From Piper betle (Eukaryota > Streptophyta > Magnoliopsida > Piperales > Piperaceae), in contig JAURVB010014642.1 in NCBI GenBank assembly GCA_033002965.1, positions 1-64,000 of the forward strand: 64,000 bases of DNA, read 5' to 3'. Position 1 is the stretch's first letter. Every line of letters begins with the position of its first letter. The position numbers were made by a program, and so were the translations under genes. The notes under the pieces are model-generated. The model saw only the letters and a list, made by a program, of their open reading frames with translations, was not told where the DNA came from and made no database searches. Shown here piece by piece: positions 33,079 through 46,305 of the stretch.

Positions 33079-36006
33079 ATGCCGTTCTGCGAGGTGGGTC
33101 GATGCCAGAAATGGGAGGAGAGGCCGGTGCTTGCATGCAATGGCAATGGAACAAAGATGTTCTGCCGGACCTATGGACGTGGGAGGACTAAGGTTCTCCT
33201 CATTATTGGTATTATTGTTATTATTATTTTCTCTTGATCATGGTCTTCTCTTCATTTATTATTTTTGGGACTTTGGATGAAATGGTGCTGGTGATCACAT
33301 TCCATATTGCAGGTTTGGCTGGGACGCATGCGTCATGGGGTCCCCAGATCAGGGCCTTGGCGGGGACGGCTGTGGCTAATGTTGGGGGTGTGGATGAGGA
33401 GGGTGAGGGGATTGAGGTCTGTGCTTTTGATAACCGTGGGATGGGTAGGAGCTCTGTGCCCAACAAGAAGTCCGAGTATACGTAAGTCGATTCTAATATC
33501 TGAGAAAATGAGTATTATATTATAAATGATTGTTCAACTTTGGCATCAATTTGGAATTTTCCTGGTGAAAGCTAATGGTTTCAGTGTGAGTTTTTGTCAA
33601 TTGTTTTCCCTTCTAGAATTGCTGAGAATACTGATTGAACTTAGTGTTTGTAATGTAGTTAGAAGTGTTTGATTTAATCGGCTTAGATTAGAATTAGAAT
33701 TCATTTTAACCTTGTAGCACTTAATAATTGAATGCTTGAAGGCTTCAATCATTTGGTTTTGGAATTGAATTATTGCTTTGTTGTCATGGTCCTCTTGCAG
33801 CAAAACTTTTAAAAAATGCCATTAATAAGCTTTTTTAGTGTTTTAGAACAACTATTATAGGTAAGGATGCATTGGCCAGTATGAATCACTTGGGGTGGAG
33901 AAAAGCTCACACTGTTGGCCATTCAATGGGTGAGTTCGAGGTCTATTATTTCTTCCCCTTGTCTTTAGGTGTCCTCTTGCATACTGTTATACACATTGGT
34001 GATTTCAAGACTTTCTCATTAGAATCAGGGGGTTTTAGTGTTGATTTAGTTCATGGCATCTAAAAGTGAATTTCCCTCTAGTGTTGCAGATAAGATGGTT
34101 GCTAATATATTTGTTTGTTCGTCTATGGAGAACAGGGGCCATGATTGCTGGCAAGTTGGCTGCGTTAGCACCCAACAGGGTTTCATCCTTGGCTTTACTT
34201 AATGTCACAGGTGGAGGCTTTGAATGTTTTCCAAAGGTAAAACGACTGTTTTGGTAACTTCCTTTAGCAATTGTCAAAAATTCTTCCAATTGGAATTTTG
34301 TTTCTCAACTTCCAAAGCATAATTTAAAAGATTCTCACTCACTTTCATCCATTGCATTTTTATTCAAAATAGATGTGGGATTGGTTATTACATAATAATT
34401 CACTGCTAATATAGAAAATACGATGAAATGGTTTTACAGGTTGACAGCCACATGACATCATTAGCTATTCGGTTCTTAAGGGCCAAAACTCCTGAACAAA
34501 GAGCAGCTGTTGACTTGGACACGCACTACACAGCGGTAAGTTCTCTTCAACATTTCTTATCTCAGAAATTCGTTGCAAATTGGTGCCATCTTTACCTCTC
34601 TTGGTAGCACGGCAAAATTTGAAGTGCTATTTTTCTGAACTTTCTTGTTTATTCTGCTGTGGAATTGATTAGTTGGCCTCTAATGAAATGACTAATGTTT
34701 GGCTTCTTCATTCCTCATGTTTACATAGCTATGCTTGCTATTTGGTTTCTTACTATATTATTCATCTAATCTGCAGGAATATCTTGATGAATATGTTGGA
34801 CCACCACGAGGAGGAAGATACTTCATCAAGTATGTTTATCTTAAAGCCAAGACTTTTTTGCCATGAATATTTAGCTGGTCTTAGCTTAGTGAATAGAATT
34901 TAAGAAATTCAGATTGTTGGAATCAACAATTGGAATATAAATTAGGGATGCTGTTACTTTTCTAGTCAATATTTTAGAGCTCTAGTAAGTATCGAGAAGG
35001 TCGTATCTGTTGCAAACAGTGATGTGGAGTTCATAGCACTTATACCGGTTTCATCCTTTCATGTAAGCAGACGAATAGGTGGAACTTTTATGATCTAATC
35101 AGAATTTGGTTATAAGTACGAATATGTGAAGGCCATATCATCAGATGGGATGCAGTCAAGCTATGGTTTTGAAGGTCAAGTTAACGCTTGTTGGACGCAC
35201 AAGATGACCTCAACAGAGATAGAAACAATAAGATCTGCTGGGTTTCTTATTTCTGTTATTCATGGAAGGTTAGTCAGTCTCTATTTAACACCTACGTTCT
35301 CTTTTCTGAAAGGATCATACATTGTACAGACTGACCTTAGCCTTATCATATATTGACAGGCATGACATTGTTGCTCAAATACACTATGCAAGAAAACTAG
35401 CAGAAAAGCTGCAGCCTTATTCCAAAATGGTGGAATTGCATGGAGCTCATCTTGTGAGCCAAGAGAGGCCAAACGAAGTATGTCAGTTCTTACATTCGGA
35501 TGGTTATAGTGTGTTCTCTGGTCTGGATGTATCTTCTTTAAAGGAGCAGAGCTAGATAGGTCATGATGTATAAGATATTCGTCCCTTCTACATAAATTCA
35601 GCTTTTACCTTGAGTGGCAGGTTAATCGGGCACTTATAGATCTGATTAGAGCATCAGAAGCAAACCTAGATCCTCAAGAATGGTGTTACCTAACCAAAAA
35701 CACAGTTGGTAAATGTTCTCTCTTTCTAGTATCAATATTATCTTCATCAGAGATGAATGTGATCAATGGAGCTGCCTATTTACACCATATTGTGCATTGT
35801 CTATTATTCCAGGCCAGCGAGTCAGGGGACTATCAATGTTTGTTAATAGAGGAAACAATGAAACAGAAGGCCGGTTTACCTCTGCATTTGACATTTTATC
35901 CAAGAGCTGCTTCTGCATTTTTAGCATTCTAATGTTGGCAATTGAGCGTGCTGCTGGATATTTCAGAAGGTTGTCTTCTGTAAAAGTTGGAATAGCTGAT
36001 GCCTAG
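33079..36006 (+). CDS. Alpha/beta hydrolase superfamily protein with C-terminal hydrophobic segment
   Basis: Ten exons: 33079-33208, 33313-33481, 33847-33929, 34136-34236, 34440-34535, 34777-34829, 35117-35268, 35360-35477, 35621-35708 and 35813-36006. Starts MPFCEVGRCQKW. Motifs: oxyanion strand VLLIIGLAGTHASWGP, CAFDNRGMGRSSVP, nucleophile elbow VGHSMGAM (Ser126), LALLNVTGGGFECFPK, acid region SVIHGRHDIVAQ and catalytic His in ELHGAHLVS. This matches a conserved plant family of soluble hydrolases of unknown substrate (At5g53050-like). The tail adds FCIFSILMLAIERAAGYF, a likely membrane anchor. Exon 6 ends caa|gtatgt, but the next acceptor (ataag|tacgaat) leaves the reading one base short; with that base the total is 394 codons. 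A lost G or a non-canonical AA acceptor are the options. Confidence 0.88.
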
Positions 36007-36975
36007 CACAGATCATTGTTGTCATCCATCTTTGGCACTGCGGATAAAAATATTTTTCGAGGTATGGAGACTTTCGTTTGGAATATTGAAATGCAATTTT
36101 TTTAAATTTCCCCCAAGAAAGATGCTGATCTTGAAGCTCCTACGTTTTGATATTTTTCTGCAGTATGAAATCAGGTTACCAGTGGCAAATTCAACGTATT
36201 TGTGGGCAGAACCAACTTTTTGGCAACTGGGGAACTGAAGAATTAGCCCTAGTATTGATCTAAATCACTTGTTGCATATCGTTTCTGTAACTGTCACAAT
36301 TTGTTTGTTAATCAGTCCAAGAAACAAGCGAAATGCTTTGTTTCTTACATTTGATGTATTCAAAGTGCAGAGCATCTCATGCAGCTAACTGTGATGGCAT
36401 TATAGTACAGTTTCAAAAGAAGTATATATTTATAACAAATTAACGTTTGAAGCAACTTATGAGTTATACCAGATCATCTTCTCTTCACAGAACAACTTTT
36501 ATATCTAATTGCACTTGCACTATAACCTGAACAAAGCTAAGCTCACCATAATTTCTGCAGAGATATAAGGAGGCAAAAATAACCAGAATAAGTTTTCTAA
36601 TTCAATTAGAACATAAAGATGTAAGATAGAAAATATGAGAACGACCAAGTCTTGAAAATTGAGCCAGTTAGAAAGACAGTAAAAAAAATATCCCGGACCC
36701 TGATATAGATGGAATAGAGAAACCTGCTTGCTTGATCATAACACTATTTCTTACTGTAACATGGTTGCAACCTTTTATATTAGAACCAACTTTTCATCTC
36801 GCTTTCTATAATGATACATTAAGTAGTGTGGAAATCAACTCCTGTCGTTCCTATACAAAGATAAAACAATACGAGCTCTGAGACAAAATGGGATTTGCTC
36901 ATTTTGGGTTACACTGGAGCAGTGCTAATAGCAAACCTGTGAATCATCTTCTCTTTTAATCTACATTTTTACTAG
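36007..36975. other. Tail-to-tail spacer between hydrolase and ABIL genes
   Basis: Convergent 3' UTRs and AT-rich spacer; no gene recognised. Confidence 0.55.
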
Positions 36976-38840
36976 CTAGTACTCATCTAAGTAACTGTAC
37001 AGCATTGGGTCATTCTTGGATTTGCGCCTGCTTAGCAAGGCCTTGAGAAGCCGTTTGCTCTTGCTGGGAAGTTGGTTATCCTCTTTACCACCATTTTCTG
37101 CTGGAAGCCTCATTGACGCAGACTTCCGTGGTGCCGAAGGATACTGTGGAAATGTACGTATACAACTCTCAAATCATTGCAAAACTACTAGAAGTCTACT
37201 ACGCTTAATTAGTTTGCTATGAAACATGAACGAATTGTATAACTGATAGATGGCTTTAACGAACATACCCGTTTTGGCTGCTGTTTGGATGGTTTAGGAG
37301 ATATTGATCTGTTCATTAGTGATCCAGAACGAGCAAGAGGACGTGACGGGGGCATGGGTGAGACTGATCTTTTCTCTGTTTTTCATACAGTTTTGTTTCT
37401 TTGTCAGTTTATAACAAGATCACGAGTAGAAGCTGGACTAAAACATGAAAACCTGTAGGAGTAGTTGGCACAAGACAGGAGCTGGTAGTTCAATTGATAC
37501 ATACCTGCAAAGGCAAAAATTCCAGTTCGGGAAGCAGGTGATGCACCACGAGCTGGCTTTCTGTAGAGAGAAGAGTAGCAACAGTTTCAGATAATTTTGT
37601 ACAATGTTCATACCCAAGAATTATATGTAATTGTATAAACTTTCTTACTCAATTGAAGAGAAAGGTGACTCTTTAATTGTTGAACGGATTGCTGCAGAAG
37701 AAAACAATCATACATGGTTGGAAAACAAAATATTAGATTCCATTACCATGCATTTATGACTTAAAGATGAACAGCCGAGTAGAATTGTTACCAGTGCGTA
37801 TAACATGCCAGTCATCTTCGTCTTCTTGGCCAAAGTCCTGACGTTTAGCAGCTGCTCGCCCAGAACCATTCAAGGATTTTCCAACTGAGAAAGAAATCAT
37901 GTGGGCATAAAAATGTTAGCCACAACTTGAAATTGGAAAGGATCTGTTATTGGGAAGATAAGAGGGGGATGGTGCTCTGCCTGGTAAAACATATCGCTTG
38001 TTGTACTTTGGACTTGTGATCATAAGAGATTGTTGCACAAGCCCCTCTCGGTCTATGCATGTATGGCATGTTCTAAGCCTCTAAAAACAGACACATTTTT
38101 GGTCTCTCAAAAAATGAACAAAAGAAAATTCTAGCCACCAGAAACTGATAAGCTAGCTGCTATATTTCATTTAAGAACAGTAGTTGAGAGCTCAAGTAAA
38201 TAAAAAGCCATGAAGCTTACCTGCTCAATGCAGGAGACACGGAGTTTGGTGTCTGATACCTCGTCAGCCTTTTCATCTAGAAGACCATTCACTTTGTCTG
38301 TCATAGAGCCCAAATGATCAATGGTGTTTACCAATGCTTGAACTGCATAGTCTTTTAATGTGCTCAACACTCTGCACATGTACACATCTAAAATTATTAA
38401 CACATAGGATCATAACATTGCAGATCAGTAAATTATGAAATGGAAAGAGATTGGACAAGAACAATTCTAGTCATGAGAGGGTGCTTACATATGCTTTTGA
38501 TCATCATTGGTGTAAGATAGTTCGAAATACTCAGCTGCAGAATATAACTGCGCTTTCAAATTCCTCAACCCCTGGAACAGAGCAATTGAGATGATTGTAC
38601 CTTGGACATTTGATCAGAACTTACAAGGACCATATGAACATGGAGAAAATTCTCTAAACAAATCGAAAATTCTTTATCACAATTTCACATGATTAATGTA
38701 AGATCCTACTAAAAAAGCACAAATCGGGAGAAGATTCAGAGCACCTTGAGACTATCTAAGAAGACCATGCTCTGATGCATGGAGAGCTCATCATAAGTGG
38801 ACGCTTCCTGACCAACAGGGAAGGAAGAAGCCGAGGACAT
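36976..38840 (-). CDS. ABIL: ABI-like protein (ABIL), SCAR/WAVE complex subunit
   Basis: Nine minus-strand exons: 38840-38745, 38571-38489, 38371-38221, 38080-37927, 37884-37792, 37691-37649, 37560-37505, 37375-37269 and 37143-36976. They total 951 nt (316 aa) with all phases matching. The N-terminus [40 protein letters not shown] and [20 protein letters not shown] is the Abi helical homology region. [20 protein letters not shown] and [12 protein letters not shown] follow, then a Ser/Pro-rich middle. The end [20 protein letters not shown] and YLDEY is the plant ABIL C-terminus. An in-frame ATG 12 bases upstream (38852) could add MAKT. ABIL joins NAP1, SRA1, SCAR and BRICK1 to activate the ARP2/3 actin nucleator. 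A leader intron (38874-39180) is suggested by GTAAG and TTTGCAG borders. Confidence 0.93.
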
Positions 38841-39181
38841 GGTTTTCGCCATAAACAAAGCCAACAAACTCTTCTGCAAATACCAAATTCGAGGTCACAC
38901 ACTTTGCCATCACCAACTACTCCAATCACATATTCCATATCCACAACAAGGAGTAACAGACCACAAAAATTGATCACAGCTGCCTCTGCTAATAAAAATT
39001 GAATAATGAGCTTCACATCTTATACAAATAAGAAAATCCAACATATGCATGCAAAACGAAAGAAATAGCATAGGGCAAAGAAAGCAACCAATTGGAACCA
39101 ATCTCTGAAGATAACTAAGAACAGACCAATGAGCTACACAACAAATAGAACCGAACAAAAAAACAAAGATATTTTCTTACA

Positions 39182-40217
39182 CCCAGAGCATAAACAGCAT
39201 CCACCCATTTTGTAGTTGTTGACCATCAAATCCTTTGACACACCAAGAACTGAAAAGAATCAATAGGTGGAACTTGGAAGGTAGACACAGAGATTATAAG
39301 GTGGATCTGCAAGGGAGGTTTGAAGGTTGCAGGCATGGGGAGACAACATCAGTGGGGAGCACGTCCGCAAGCAGGAGCATCACGCAGAGAGTATAAAAAA
39401 GTCTTCCACGCCCATTCATGATAGAAAGCCATAGCCATGATTGTTACAGCAGACAAGGCAACTGGTGGGTCATCCTTCCCGTTTGGAAAGCTATCCCACC
39501 CACAGATTTTCAAACTTCATTAGGCAGGCCCTTTGTCCGGATCCATACTTTTGCTCACCTGGCTCCCATTGTTTTATATCATAGCCTTCAAAGATCATAG
39601 CTTTGTTAAAACAGAAAAATACCAATATCTAATCATCTCCGTCTCTCTCTCTGCGTGATTTTCTCCTTGAGTTCAGGCTTGACAGCTCTTCAGAGTTGGT
39701 ACTTTTATCTAACCAGAAGCAGGAAATCTACCAACATTGTTCACACTTTTCTTAACAGTTAACACTATTGATGTGGACTTCTCTCCTTCCAACATTGATG
39801 GAAGTCGTTTCTGGAGTTTGGACTACATTGATGCTCGGACTAGTTCACCTACCCCCAAGTAACTGACAGAGGTTGCTATTCATGCAGCACATGGAGTTGA
39901 GAAAATTGAGTCCGAGACTCATGGATTTAGGTGGGTATTGATTCATGTAAAGTGTCAAGTAAAAAATTTACGTTTGCCTATAAACAAGATTCATCAATGG
40001 CTTTACCAGATTGAAGTAGTAAACACCATCTTCTACTGGTTATTTATTATATTATACATGGGGTGGATGACAAAGGTGAAATGTCTCGTCTTGGGAGGTG
40101 GAGGTAGCTTTTCCGGTGACAATATTAATGGCTTGCTTCTATGTCACGGAACAGCTTTGGTTCATTTGGTTAGCACTAATAATATTCACATATTTTGTAT
40201 GCATAATCTTGATGGAT
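39182..40217. other. ABIL 5' flank and spacer
   Basis: Probable ABIL leader and promoter to about 39400, then spacer up to the Copia element. No other gene recognised. Confidence 0.5.
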
Positions 40218-40222
40218 GGAAC

Positions 40223-40751
40223 TGGTGGGATTAACCAAATAAACCAAATATAAATTCTCTATTTTAACATATAAGGAAGAGAAGTACCAAATAAATAAAG
40301 GGATTAGACAAGATAATTTTAAGTAGAAAACCTCAAATTTGGAGAAAAAATTACGGGGCAAACGGCCAAATCAAATCTACTATATCACAACTTTAATACA
40401 AAAAAGATTCACAAGAGAACAAACTCCTCGATACCAATTTATTATACTTTTTTATAAAATTGGTATTGACAAAGAAAGAAAATAAAGAATTACAAAATAC
40501 AAATAAGAACTTGGCGAAGTTACTATTGATAATTACAAGCGAATCTCAATAAAATATTTGCCTTTCTTCAATCCACATACATTTCGTTCTCCCTTTGCAG
40601 CAACAGTTTTTCTCTAAAACCAAAAAACCAAAGAAGAAAAGTGTCGTAAGTTGCTTTTATTCCTTTCAATTAACCAAATCTGCAAAATCTTAGTATTTAC
40701 CCAAAATAGGGTTGTAATTTTATGTATTTATAGAGAAGGGACAACCCAACA
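40223..40751 (-). repeat. 3' LTR of the Copia element
   Basis: Pairs with 47017-47548; shared landmarks are gggattaacc, caaatttggagaaaa and aaaaagattcaca. The purine-rich tract lies immediately upstream on the minus strand. Confidence 0.9.
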
Positions 40752-40781
40752 AACCTCCCTTCTTGACTCCATAAAATACCT

Positions 40782-42508
40782 CTAGCCAGCATAGGAAGCT
40801 CCATCCATGCCTACTCCATTCCTACAGTAAACATATTTCTCCTTTGACATAACTTTAATCACCACATCTAAAATGTTCCTTACAGTATGAATTTTTGTTA
40901 GCTCAAGAAATTTACTTTCTAACATATCTCTTATCCAATGATATCTCACATCAATGTGCTTGCTCCTTGAATGAAAACTTGAATTCTGACTCAGTTGAAT
41001 TGCACTCTGGCTATCACAGTGTACAATGTATCTCTCCAGTTCAATGCCAATTTCATTCAAAAATCTCTTAGTCCATAGCATCTCCTTACAAGCCTCTGTA
41101 GCAGCAATAAATTCTACTTTAATTGTGGATAATGCAACACACTTTTGAAACCTAGACTGCAAAGACACAACCTCATTAGGGAAATTAACAACAAACCCAG
41201 ATGTTGACCTTCTTATCTTCAAGTCACCTGCCATGTCTACATCAATGTAGCCAACCAATAAAGGTTTATCACTTCCTAAACACAAGCATATTTTAGACGT
41301 ACCTCTTAAGTACCTCATTATCCATTTAACTGCTTGCCAATGTTCTTTGCTCGGATTTGCTAAATGTCTGCTAACTATTCCAACTGCATATGCTATATCT
41401 GGTCTTGTACAAACCATAATATACATCAAACTACCAACTGCAGAAGCATAAGGAACCTTTCTTATTTCCTTCATCTCTGTTTCACTTAAATCACTTTTCT
41501 TTAACTTGAAGTGACTCCCAAGTGGAACTCCAACTAGCTTTGCATCTTTTATGTTGAATTTTCCAAGTACCTTTTCTATGTACTTTTCCTATGACACCCA
41601 AAGCTTTCTAGCTCTCCTGTCATGCCGAATGGACATTACCAAAATTTACTTTGCCGATCCCAAATCCTTTATTGCAAAAGATTTATTTAAGTTTCTCTTT
41701 AAATTTGCAATATTGGCTTCATAATGTATTACAATCAACATGTCATCCACATAAAACAACAGAATAACAAAATCATCATCATCAAACCTCTTGATGAACA
41801 CACAGTGATCAGAAACAAACTTTTTTACCCATTCTTTTTCATAAAAGAATTAAAATTTTTGTACCATTGTCTAGGAGTTTGCTTCAAACCATACAAACTC
41901 TTTTTCAGTTTGCATACTATCTACTTCTTTCCTCCAACTTTAAAACCCTCTGGTTGTTCCATGTATATGGTCTTTTCAAGATCACCATGAAGAAAAGCCA
42001 TCTTCACATCTAACTTTACAACTTCCAAATCCAAACTTGCAGCCAAAGCCAGAACAATTCTAATAAAAAATATTTTAACAACAAGAAAAAAGTTTTTATC
42101 GAAATTAATACATTTCTTCTGTCTGAAGCCCTTCACCACCAACCTTGCCTTGCACCTTGGTTGTGTATTATTTTCTTCATATTTGATCCTCTAAACCCAT
42201 ATGTTCCTCAATACGCTCTTCACCTAAGGAAGATCCACTAACTCATAAGTGTGATTATCATGTAAAGATTTTATCTCATCTTGCATTGCCTTCAATTATT
42301 TCTCCTTTTCTACATGAGCTTTGACCTCACTGAATTTTTTGGTTCTCCACATTCAGTAATTGTCACATATTCTCATGATGGATATATTGTTGATGGAATT
42401 GGTTCACGAGTTAATCTCCTCACATTAGTTGGCTACACATGATCAGAATTTACCTGTTCTTGTCCAACATTATTAATAAACTCATTAGAAATGTCATGAG
42501 ACACCACA
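40782..42508 (-). pseudogene. Copia pol remnant: reverse transcriptase and RNase H
   Basis: RNase H part at 40782-41474: VPYASAVGSLMYIMVCTRPD, LVGYIDVDMAGDLKIRRSTS and SKHIDVRYHWIRD. RT signature LLFYVDDMLIV is readable at about 41728-41760, and upstream LDVKMAFLHGDLEKTIYMEQ at 41921-42142. Internal stops and frame jumps separate the pieces, so no active polymerase is encoded. Confidence 0.88.
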
Positions 42509-45359
42509 TGTAACACCCCGTTTCGGCTCACCCGTGAACCGACCCGGAAATGTCACCGGCGACCGAACCGTTCGTTAATCTACTAGATTCGGTTAAGCCG
42601 ACCAGGATCTACTCTCGGCGTCTCAAGATGAAGATGCAAATATGAAATGCATGAATGAGAACGATTGGGTTCTAACGCGGTCCTACATGCATGCTGTGAT
42701 GTACAAGCAAAAACAAGACAAAATAATAAATGAGAAACCAAAAGAAAATATATAATATTTTATGAAAATACGATAACACATAATAATCTACCATGACATT
42801 AAATCATTATCTCATTCATTTTTACCCGAGCCGAGTCTGAACTCCAAGGCTCCCTACTCATTCATATTTATCAGTTCGTTTCATAACAAGTAATTCATCA
42901 AGACAAAAACATTGTAATAATCATCCACACAGCATTAAACAACCATCATTATACATTACACGCGGCAGGTACATGTGTGCGCGGTTCCGTGCTGCTCCTC
43001 CGCAGTCCCGACAGCTTTCATCGCTCGCATTCCTCACCTACATATATATAGAAAAACCGTCAGTAACGAGTGTTACCGGCCCGGAAAATAACTAATATCA
43101 ATCTGGCACAGGAGAGCAAACTCTCCTGTTGAATCAAAACCATATACTTCCTCAAGAACTCTCATCAGGGCACATACGGGAGCCGTCGTCGTCGGGCCGT
43201 CGCCCTCGGGTCGACAGCGTCCCCCTATCTTTCTCATTCTCATACCTTGGCCATTTCTCTATTGCTTCTCGCATCAAATTTCATTCCTTACCGCCCTCTG
43301 CACCTTCCATATTACTCCTGGCCTTGAGCACAAAGGCCGAGCACTCTCAGGCAGTCGCCTTCAGTACCCTTTGAACCACAAGTCTAGACATGCGCTGCAT
43401 TGCAGTACCCGTAAACCTCCACACTTCTCCGGGTTTGAGGAACTCAAAGGTGGAGTTGTCCGGATCCTTCGGGAACGAAGTGGGTTCTCCCCAGCTCCAG
43501 AGCCCGCTCTTCCGGGCACACGCCCTATCTGAAGACGTGGCCGCAAGTAACCCTCATTCCATCTCTCACCGAAAACACGAAAACTATATATATATAGGCC
43601 TGGGTTGGGATTTATACAATAGGCCCGAAGGCATCGTGAGCTGGATCTGAAGTTCGAAAACAAACTCGAGGGATCTCATCCTCGAGGGTTATTAATCCGA
43701 AATAAAACTGTTGGCTAAATGGCCCGAGTTAAGTGGGATCCGATAAAACGCCACTTAACTCGTCCTGCACATGATAAATCAAATATTCAATAGAGTAGCG
43801 TAAAACAGAGAACGAGTCCTAAACGGACCTGGTAGAAGCTCCAAACGGGTCCACGCGCCTAGGCGGCGAGCTCCTACACCGTACCTACACAATCAAGCTA
43901 AAAACTAACGCCCGCATGATGAATCACACATCCTATAGCATGCACGCACAATCAACACAATCACGCATCAATCAACACACATCAACCTATATCAATTCTA
44001 GCAAGTCTACTTAGGCTAGTTTGCATTAGATCATGATCATTACCTAATAACCCTAATTAGTTTCATAACTTCTATTTTTAACACCACACAATTCCACAAA
44101 TTTCATATTTTATTCTAAATCAAATCCACATTTATATAAGTAATTACAATGCACAATTCATCAATCATAGCATGCAAATTCTAATAATCAATACTTTCAA
44201 TTAATTAAGTTAAAATAAATTATACCTCGCGTCGTCGAAAATCGGCGACGGCTAGGGTTTCCGTTTCGCGGCTCGAAACTCGAATTCGGCACCTAGCGGC
44301 GTCCGAAGTCCGATCAGATTGGACTGGGTGCGTTCGGCGGATGATCCGGCGAATTTCCCACGAATCCAATTTTCCGGCAGTTCCGGCGGTTTTCCGGCGA
44401 GTGTCGGCGGTTTTCCGGCGGATTCCGACGGTTTTCCGGCGATGATTCGGGACGGGGCAATCAGGGGGTCTATCGGCACCAGCTCGACGAGCTTGGTCCG
44501 ATGGCGGTGTCAAACAGAGCAACCGAGGCGGCGATGGCCGTCGGCGGCGGCGTTGAAAACGGGCGGCGGTGGCGGTGTGCTCCGATCGAGGCTCCGGCCG
44601 GCCTCGACGGCGGTCGGGAGGATGGGGGAAATGTCGGCAAGGCCAAGGGGGTGGTCCTCGGGGTCACGGCGGCGGCGGCGCGGCCCGGACGGCGGCGAAT
44701 CGACGGGCGGAGCGTCGCGGTTCGTGGGGCAAATCCGGCGTCGTGGCGGCGAGGCAGTGGCCGTGGTGGGTCGTGGCAGCACGGCGACTTCACGGCGGGG
44801 CGGGGCGGCGTCGATTGGCGGCAGCACGGCGTCGGCGGCGGCGGCGGCGGCAACGAGAATGAGGCGGCGGCGAGGGTTTGGGTGAGAATGGTCGGGAGGA
44901 AGAAGAAGTAGCGTGTGATGGCATTTTTGTAAATTAAACTTGACTCGACTCCGACTCGAGTCAATAATAATAACTATCTCCTAATAAATCCTAAAAAAAT
45001 CCAAAAAAATTGGGAAAAATCCCGTAAAATCAAACGAACACAGCAACATCCAAATGATATGTTCTATAACTAATAACCCACCCAAACTCACCTATATCGC
45101 GTCCTAATTCGTCATTCGGCCCTAAAAATATTCTACGATCAAATAAAAATAACAATCAATACTGCATACCTCCATATACTTGATAACCCATTTTTTTCAT
45201 CATCTTTCAGGCGTTATCATCATACACTTGAGCATACATGACCCTCATTGCTCATAACCCACAGCTGGCCTCAACCCAGCTCGCGGTCCATGAAGCTGAC
45301 TCGACTCGAACCGACTGGTTCACTCCCGTAAAACTCTGACTCGAGTCACGGGTTTTACA
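42509..45359. mobile_element. Nested 2.85-kb LTR-type insertion (probable gypsy/Tekay-like solo LTR)
   Basis: Starts TGTAACACCCCG and ends CGGGTTTTACA (TG...CA with related inverted ends), flanked by CCACA at 42504-42508 and 45360-45364, a perfect 5-bp target duplication inside Copia pol. No gag/pol or internal LTR pair is visible in the 2851 bp, so it is best read as a solo LTR. Very long LTRs beginning TGTAACACCCC are typical of plant chromovirus (Tekay/Del) elements; that assignment is from memory. Contains a short TA-type run and a GC-rich leader-like block at 44220-44910. Confidence 0.82.
44365..44455. repeat. TTTTCCGGCG minisatellite
   Basis: Four to five units of gttttccggcg(a/g) with 9-15 base spacers, inside the nested LTR's GC-rich block. 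Confidence 0.7.
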
Positions 45360-45364
45360 CCACA

Positions 45365-46305
45365 TCCTCACCTTCATCATCACTAGTGGGGGAATAACTG
45401 TGTCATCTTGAGCTGCCTCTTCACTTCTAGCTGAGGTTGAATGATCTTTTATCTTTTCCAAGCTTTCATGAGATTTAGTTTGATGAACTTCTTCTTTGCC
45501 AAAGTCCTTAATTGTTTGATCCTCCTTGAAAACTAAATCTCTGCTTCGAATCAGTTTTTTATTCTTAGGATCCCAAAGTTTGTATCCAAACTTATCATCA
45601 CCATATCCCAAAAATATATATTCCACGGTTCTAGAGTCAAGCTTAGTTCCTTGCTCATTGGGCACATGTGCAAAGGCAAGGAAGAAGTTCATCAAACTTC
45701 TTAATCCTGTACAAACTGCAACACTTTTTCCTTTTCGTAATAACAAGAAAACCTTTCACAAGTTTCCACACACCTTGCGCAAATTGTGAACCAAATCTTT
45801 CATCATCAAGCACTCCGATTGACAACAAACTCATTCTCAAATTTAGAATATGTCTGACATTTTTAAACACTAATCTGTAACCCTTGTTTGTTACTATATG
45901 CACATCTCCAAGTCCTATAATTTTGGAAGTATCACTATTTCTCATCTTCACTATACCCAAATCTGAAGATTCATAGGTAGCAAAGAAATTTCTGCTTGGA
46001 GTTGCATGAAATAATGCTCTTAAGTCAACTACCCAACTAGCATTACAACCAGTCGTCAAACAATTATTCCCACAATCAGAAAGAATTACCATGTCATCAT
46101 ACACAATATTAGTATTCATTTCTCCTTGATCCTTGTTGTCTTTATTTTTCAAGTCTTTCTTAAGCTTCCAACAATCTCTCTTCATGTGATTTGTCTTGTC
46201 ACAATAATAACACTTCAAGTGCTTCCTGGATTTAGACCTTCCTCGGCTCTTGTCCCTTCTGTCTGTGTCTCTATTTCTCGATCTACTTCTTGCTTCTTCT
46301 GACAC
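45365..46305 (-). pseudogene. Copia gag zinc knuckle, protease and integrase C-terminal remnant
   Basis: CYYCDKTNHMKRDCWKLKKD is a CCHC knuckle. ASWVVDLRALFHATPSR sits where the protease D(S/T)GA active site belongs but reads DLRA, so it is inactive. GAG-pre-integrase ends at CSLYRIKKF, and the next recognisable text is AFAHVPNEQGTKLDSRTVEY, the region after the integrase core. The zinc-binding HHCC and DDE catalytic core are therefore deleted at about 45670-45720. Confidence 0.85.

Noticed and set aside
44220..44964. Several 90-190 codon GC-rich frames
   Set aside because: They lie within the nested LTR-type insertion, overlap each other on both strands and match no family.
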